Of a DNA stretch of 64,000 bases, positions 61,385 through 64,000 are shown piece by piece. Each line of letters opens with the position of its first letter. The first letter of the stretch is position 1. Origin of the DNA: Pseudothioclava sp033100795 (GTDB taxonomy: Bacteria; Pseudomonadota; Alphaproteobacteria; Rhodobacterales; Rhodobacteraceae); the NCBI RefSeq assembly GCF_033100795.1, contig NZ_JAWLVI010000003.1, positions 310,001 through 374,000 of the forward strand, written 5' to 3'. The position numbers and the translations under genes were made by a program. A model generated the notes under the pieces. That model searched no databases, was not told the origin of the DNA, and saw only the letters and a program-made list of their open reading frames with translations.

Positions 61385-62362
61385 TCAGCCGCCGCCGATC
61401 AGAACGCCCGCCGCAAAGACCAGCACGCCGCCCAGAACCACCTGCATCACCGCACGCATAAACGGGGTTTCCATATAGCGGTTCTGAATCCACGCAATCG
61501 CCCAGAGCTCCACAAACACAACGATCATCGCGATAATCGTCGCGGTCCAGAAATCCGGGATCAGATAGGGCAGCGCGTGACCTAACCCGCCAACCGCGGT
61601 CATGATCCCCGAGGCAAAGCCGCGCTTGACCGGCGAGCCACGCCCCGAGATCACCCCGTCATCATGCGCGGCTTCGGTAAAGCCCATCGAGATCCCCGCC
61701 CCGACCGAGGCGGCAAGACCGACCAGAAATGTCGTCCATGTATCCTGCGTCGCAAAAGCCGTGGCAAAGATCGGCGCGAGCGTTGAAACCGAGCCATCCA
61801 TCAGCCCCGCCAGACCCGGCTGCACCCATGTCAGAATGAACTGGCGGTGCGCCGCGCGGTCCTCGGATTCCTTTTCGTCATCGGTCAGGTGGGTCTGGCT
61901 TAATTCGGCGGCGGCCTGTTCGTGCCCTTGCTCGGCCGCGGCCAGATCGCCCAGAAGCTTGCGCGTCTCGGCATCGCTGGTTTGCTGCGCCGCGCGGGTG
62001 TAGAACTTTTGCGCCTCACGCTCCATCGCCTCCGCTTCGCCGCGAATGGTCTCAAGCGGCAAGTTCTCGGTCAGCCAGACGGGCTTGCGCGCGTAAAAGC
62101 CAGCCACATGCTCGCGCCGGATCAGCGGAATCACCTCGCCAAAGCGCGCCTGAAAGCGCTGGATCAACAGGCGGCGATGTTCATCCTCTTCGGCGGCCAT
62201 GCCTTCGAAGACCCTGGCCGAGGCCGGATAGCCCGCCCGCAGCATCTCGGCATACTGGCGATAGATCCGCGCGTCATCCTCTTCGGACGAAATCGCGAGC
62301 GCCAGAACCTCTTTTTCGTCAAGGTCCGAGAACCGTCTGCGGGATGCCATGCCGGGGATCAT
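61385..62362 (-). CDS. mbfA: MbfA-type membrane-bound ferritin, iron exporter
   Basis: A 325-residue fusion of a cytoplasmic ferritin-like di-iron domain (residues 1-155; ligand-bearing LALAISSEEDDARIYRQYAEML and FEGMAAEEDEHRRLLIQRF, then EAEAMEREAQKFYTRAAQQT and AAEQGHEQAAAELS) with a C-terminal VIT1/CCC1-type transport domain of about five helices (PGLAGLMDGSVSTLAPIFA, ISMGFTEAAHDDGVISGRG). This is the Er-VIT arrangement of MbfA, an iron exporter protecting from iron and peroxide in alphaproteobacteria. ATG 62362 has GGAGG five bases upstream; ATG 62374 is an alternative. It diverges from a small secreted protein gene across palindromes. Confidence 0.92.
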   Translation of the reverse strand: MIPGMASRRRFSDLDEKEVLALAISSEEDDARIYRQYAEMLRAGYPASARVFEGMAAEEDEHRRLLIQRFQARFGEVIPLIRREHVAGFYARKPVWLTENLPLETIRGEAEAMEREAQKFYTRAAQQTSDAETRKLLGDLAAAEQGHEQAAAELSQTHLTDDEKESEDRAAHRQFILTWVQPGLAGLMDGSVSTLAPIFATAFATQDTWTTFLVGLAASVGAGISMGFTEAAHDDGVISGRGSPVKRGFASGIMTAVGGLGHALPYLIPDFWTATIIAMIVVFVELWAIAWIQNRYMETPFMRAVMQVVLGGVLVFAAGVLIGGG

Positions 62363-62418
62363 ATGCGCCTCCATCGTTACCCTGCCCGAAGATAGCGGCC
62401 CATTCCCAAAGAGCAACT

Positions 62419-62491
62419 AAACAGATCGGTTCAGATTTCCCTTGCAAAAGTGAACGACTCAGTTCATATCGAATTTCGAACCGATTAGTTC
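62419..62491. promoter_or_regulatory. three GAAC-N6-GTTC operators between mbfA and the 62.5-kb gene
   Basis: Three palindromes share one pattern: AAAC-N6-GTTC (62419-62432, one mismatch), TGAAC-N6-GTTCA (62451-62466) and GAAC-N6-GTTC (62478-62491). Between the first two lies TTGCAA (62442-62447), itself palindromic and usable as a -35 in either direction. On the plus strand a 17-base spacer leads to CATATC (62465-62470), so site two occupies the spacer and site three the start region. A repressor controlling both genes is inferred. Confidence 0.6.
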
Positions 62492-62507
62492 AGTTTTGGA
62501 GAGCAAA

Positions 62508-62663
62508 ATGAAACGGATGATTCTGGGTGTTGTTCTTGGCTTGACGCTCGCAAATGCGGCGCTTGCGGGCGGTATGAGCTTTGATCTGCCGCGCCTCGAC
62601 TTTCCCCTTGGCAGCGAAGAGGTAACGCAAACCTGCAACCCGCTGGTCCAGACCTGCGAATGA
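62508..62663 (+). CDS. small secreted protein, 51 residues
   Basis: A short gene encoding a Sec signal peptide (MKRMILGVVLGLTLANAALA) and a mature peptide of about 31 residues beginning GGMSFDLPRLDFPLGSEE and ending with TCNPLVQTCE. The two cysteines spaced seven apart could form a small disulfide loop in the periplasm. TGGAG lies eight bases before the ATG. I know no family for it. It has an operator-rich promoter shared with mbfA and a very strong terminator, which argues that it is a real, independently expressed gene. Confidence 0.8.
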   Translation: MKRMILGVVLGLTLANAALAGGMSFDLPRLDFPLGSEEVTQTCNPLVQTCE

Positions 62664-62684
62664 CCTGCGCCAAGATGTCGCTTA

Positions 62685-62729
62685 TTACGCGCGCTTTCGC
62701 CCACCCCGAAAGCGCGCGTAATCTTTTTT
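62685..62729 (+). terminator. strong terminator after the small secreted protein
   Basis: Fifteen-base perfect stem TTACGCGCGCTTTCG (62685-62699) with CGAAAGCGCGCGTAA (62707-62721), loop CCCACCC, followed by TCTTTTTT. It begins 22 bases after the stop codon. Confidence 0.95.
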
Positions 62730-62821
62730 GGCCGCGTTCCGGCATAAATCCGGCTGCACACCCTTGAACAAATCCGCCGGTTTGCGATGCTGCGCGCAGC
62801 AATGCGGCAGGGTGGAGGGCC

Positions 62822-63427
62822 ATGAGGATGGCAAGCGGCGCGCTCATCGCGATTGATGTGCAGAACGATTTTTGTCCCGGCGGCGCCCTGGCTGTGCCCG
62901 AGGGCGATGCGATCATCGCGCGGATCAACGCTTTGATGCCCGACTATTCGGTCGTCGTGCTGACGCAGGACTGGCATCCGCCGAACCACAGTTCTTTCGC
63001 CTCGACCCACGGTGCCGCGCCGTTCAGCGAAATCGCAATGCCATACGGGCAACAAACCCTTTGGCCCGATCACTGCGTCCAAGGATCGGAGGGCGCGCGA
63101 CTGCATGACGACCTACATACCGACCCTGCCGATCTGATCATCCGCAAAGGCTTTCGTGCGGGGATTGATAGCTATTCCGCCTTTTTCGAGAATGACAAAA
63201 CCACCCCGACGGGGCTGCATGGCTATCTGAGCGAGCGCGGCATAACCGATGTCACGTTCGTTGGCCTCGCGCTTGATTTCTGCGTCGCGTGGTCCGCGCT
63301 GGATGCGGCGCGGCTTGGCTATAAGGTCAGCGTGCTAGAGGGTGCCTGCCGCGCGATCGACCTGAACGGTTCCTTGGCCGAGGCCCGCCGCGCAATGCGG
63401 GACGCCGGCGTTTCACTTCAAGACTGA
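62822..63427 (+). CDS. pncA: nicotinamidase
   Basis: PncA hydrolyses nicotinamide to nicotinate in NAD salvage. The 201-residue isochorismatase-fold enzyme has ALIAIDVQNDFCPGGALAVP with the catalytic aspartate near residue 12, the metal site DWHPPNHSSFA near 50, LIIRKGFRAGIDSYSAF with the catalytic lysine near 108, and VTFVGLALDFCVAWSALDA with the nucleophilic cysteine near 151. GGAGG is four bases before ATG 62822. pncB begins 19 bases after the stop, so the two salvage steps are co-expressed. Confidence 0.96.
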   Translation: MRMASGALIAIDVQNDFCPGGALAVPEGDAIIARINALMPDYSVVVLTQDWHPPNHSSFASTHGAAPFSEIAMPYGQQTLWPDHCVQGSEGARLHDDLHTDPADLIIRKGFRAGIDSYSAFFENDKTTPTGLHGYLSERGITDVTFVGLALDFCVAWSALDAARLGYKVSVLEGACRAIDLNGSLAEARRAMRDAGVSLQD

Positions 63428-63446
63428 TATGCACTGGACTTCTGAA

Positions 63447-64000
63447 ATGGTTGATATTGCCACCCGCGTCTATAACCACAAATGGCAGATCGACCCGATT
63501 GTCCGGTCGCTGATCGACACCGATTTCTACAAGCTTCTGATGTGCCAGTCGGTGTTTCGCAACAAGCGCGAGACCCGCGTAACCTTCAGCCTGATTAATC
63601 GCACGAAATCGGTGCGGCTGGCGGAACTGATCGACGAAAAAGAACTGCGCGAGCAGCTTGATTATGCGCGCAGTCTTCGGCTGTCTCGTGGCGAAAGCAC
63701 CTGGCTTCGGGGCAACACCTTTTACGGCAAGCGCCAGATGTTCCGCCCCGATTTCATGGAGTGGTTCGAGGGGTTCTCGCTGCCGCCCTACCATCTGGAG
63801 GTAAAGGACGGCCAATACGAACTGACCTTCGAGGGCAAGTGGCACGAGGTCATGATGTGGGAAATACCCGCGCTGGCCATTTTGATGGAGCTACGCTCGC
63901 GCGCGGTGACGCAAGAGATGGGGCGGTTCGAATTGCAGGTGCTTTACGCCCGCGCGATGACCCGCGTCTGGGAAAAGATCGAAAGCCTGCGCCAGATCGA
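63447..64000 (+). CDS. pncB: nicotinate phosphoribosyltransferase (3' end cut by window edge)
   Basis: PncB converts nicotinate and PRPP to nicotinate mononucleotide, following PncA. About 184 residues are visible and the frame is open at base 64000; full-length enzymes have about 400-430. The N-terminal signature LIDTDFYKLLMCQSVFRNKR, the VTFSLINRTKSVRL segment, LRGNTFYGKRQMFRPDFMEWFEGF and WHEVMMWEIPALAILMELRSRAV are characteristic of the family. The start is ambiguous between ATG 63447 and an in-frame ATG at 63429, neither with a strong ribosome-binding site. Confidence 0.93.
   Translation, partial: MVDIATRVYNHKWQIDPIVRSLIDTDFYKLLMCQSVFRNKRETRVTFSLINRTKSVRLAELIDEKELREQLDYARSLRLSRGESTWLRGNTFYGKRQMFRPDFMEWFEGFSLPPYHLEVKDGQYELTFEGKWHEVMMWEIPALAILMELRSRAVTQEMGRFELQVLYARAMTRVWEKIESLRQI

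Noticed and set aside
62429..62492. Alphaproteobacterial LexA box (GTTC-N7-GTTC)
   Set aside because: The GTTC copies here are not spaced by seven bases as direct repeats; instead each pairs with an upstream GAAC as a palindrome.
62375..62507. Irr-type ICE box or Iron-Rhodo box for mbfA
   Set aside because: Neither TTTAGAA-type palindromes nor TGA-N9-TCA is present; the nearest TGA...TCA match has ten bases between.

Overview
The window is chromosomal DNA of an alphaproteobacterium, most likely a member of the Rhodobacteraceae. The evidence is high G+C, many four-base ATGA/GTGA gene overlaps, gene orders typical of the group (rpoZ-rsh-...-pdxJ-acpS-lepB-rnc-era-recO, serC-serA behind a leader RNA, xseB-ispA-dxs), and family-restricted proteins (DUF1491, a DUF6478-like protein, the ferritin-VIT exporter MbfA). 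I see no insertion sequence, prophage, CRISPR array, rRNA or tRNA; this is core genome, about 95% coding.

Layout. 1-8.6 kb (minus): a long housekeeping cluster from folK through rpoZ, rsh, a DUF2062 membrane protein, pdxJ, acpS, lepB, rnc, era and DUF1491 to recO (cut by the window edge). 8.7-13.2 kb (plus): a NYN/LabA-type protein with its own promoter and terminator, a YqaA membrane protein, ispH, a GST, a LysE exporter, rnhA and a TRIC-type channel. 13.3-22.2 kb: smc, RidA, a glycerophosphodiesterase and an acyltransferase; then a peroxiredoxin (minus) diverging from a ferredoxin reductase, rsmD and a HAD phosphatase. 22.3-30.8 kb: map (minus), a coupled trio (MoCF domain protein, GNAT, OmpA), a LysR regulator diverging from fadH, and three little-known proteins. 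30.8-37.0 kb (minus): five genes joined end to end by four-base overlaps, encoding a membrane VTT-domain/FAD-disulfide-reductase fusion, a CDP-alcohol phosphatidyltransferase (YnjF) and the YnjB-YnjC-YnjD ABC importer. 37.1-42.9 kb: GlcNAc kinase and nagA, then serB diverging from serC-serA. 42.9-53.5 kb: a phosphatase, a thiolase, a hybrid histidine kinase, recQ with yggT, a thioesterase, a UMF1-type MFS protein, mepA and a phytase-like esterase. 53.5-57.6 kb: a queuosine-precursor transporter behind a preQ1-I-like riboswitch, an autonomous short RNA with a tiny reading frame, and the isoprenoid genes ispA-dxs with xseB. 57.6-64 kb: a five-gene minus operon (AEC carrier, fghA, YaiI, HAD, ornithine cyclodeaminase-like), mbfA diverging from a 51-residue secreted protein over three matching palindromes, then pncA and pncB (cut by the right edge).

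Functional links: IspH, IspA and Dxs cover the two ends of the MEP route plus prenyl elongation; SerA, SerB and SerC are the complete phosphorylated serine pathway; PncA-PncB salvage nicotinamide.

The most unusual signals lie between genes: (1) an approximately 200-nt transcript at 54.3-54.5 kb whose tiny ORF has a ribosome-binding site able to pair with about 16 nt of the 16S 3' tail and is matched by an internal anti-Shine-Dalgarno sequence; (2) the preQ1-I-like pseudoknot at 53.58 kb; (3) triple GAAC-N6-GTTC operators at 62.4-62.5 kb; (4) the coupled VTT-reductase/Ynj operon. No computation was run: pairings were found by reading, and family calls rest on recognised motifs.
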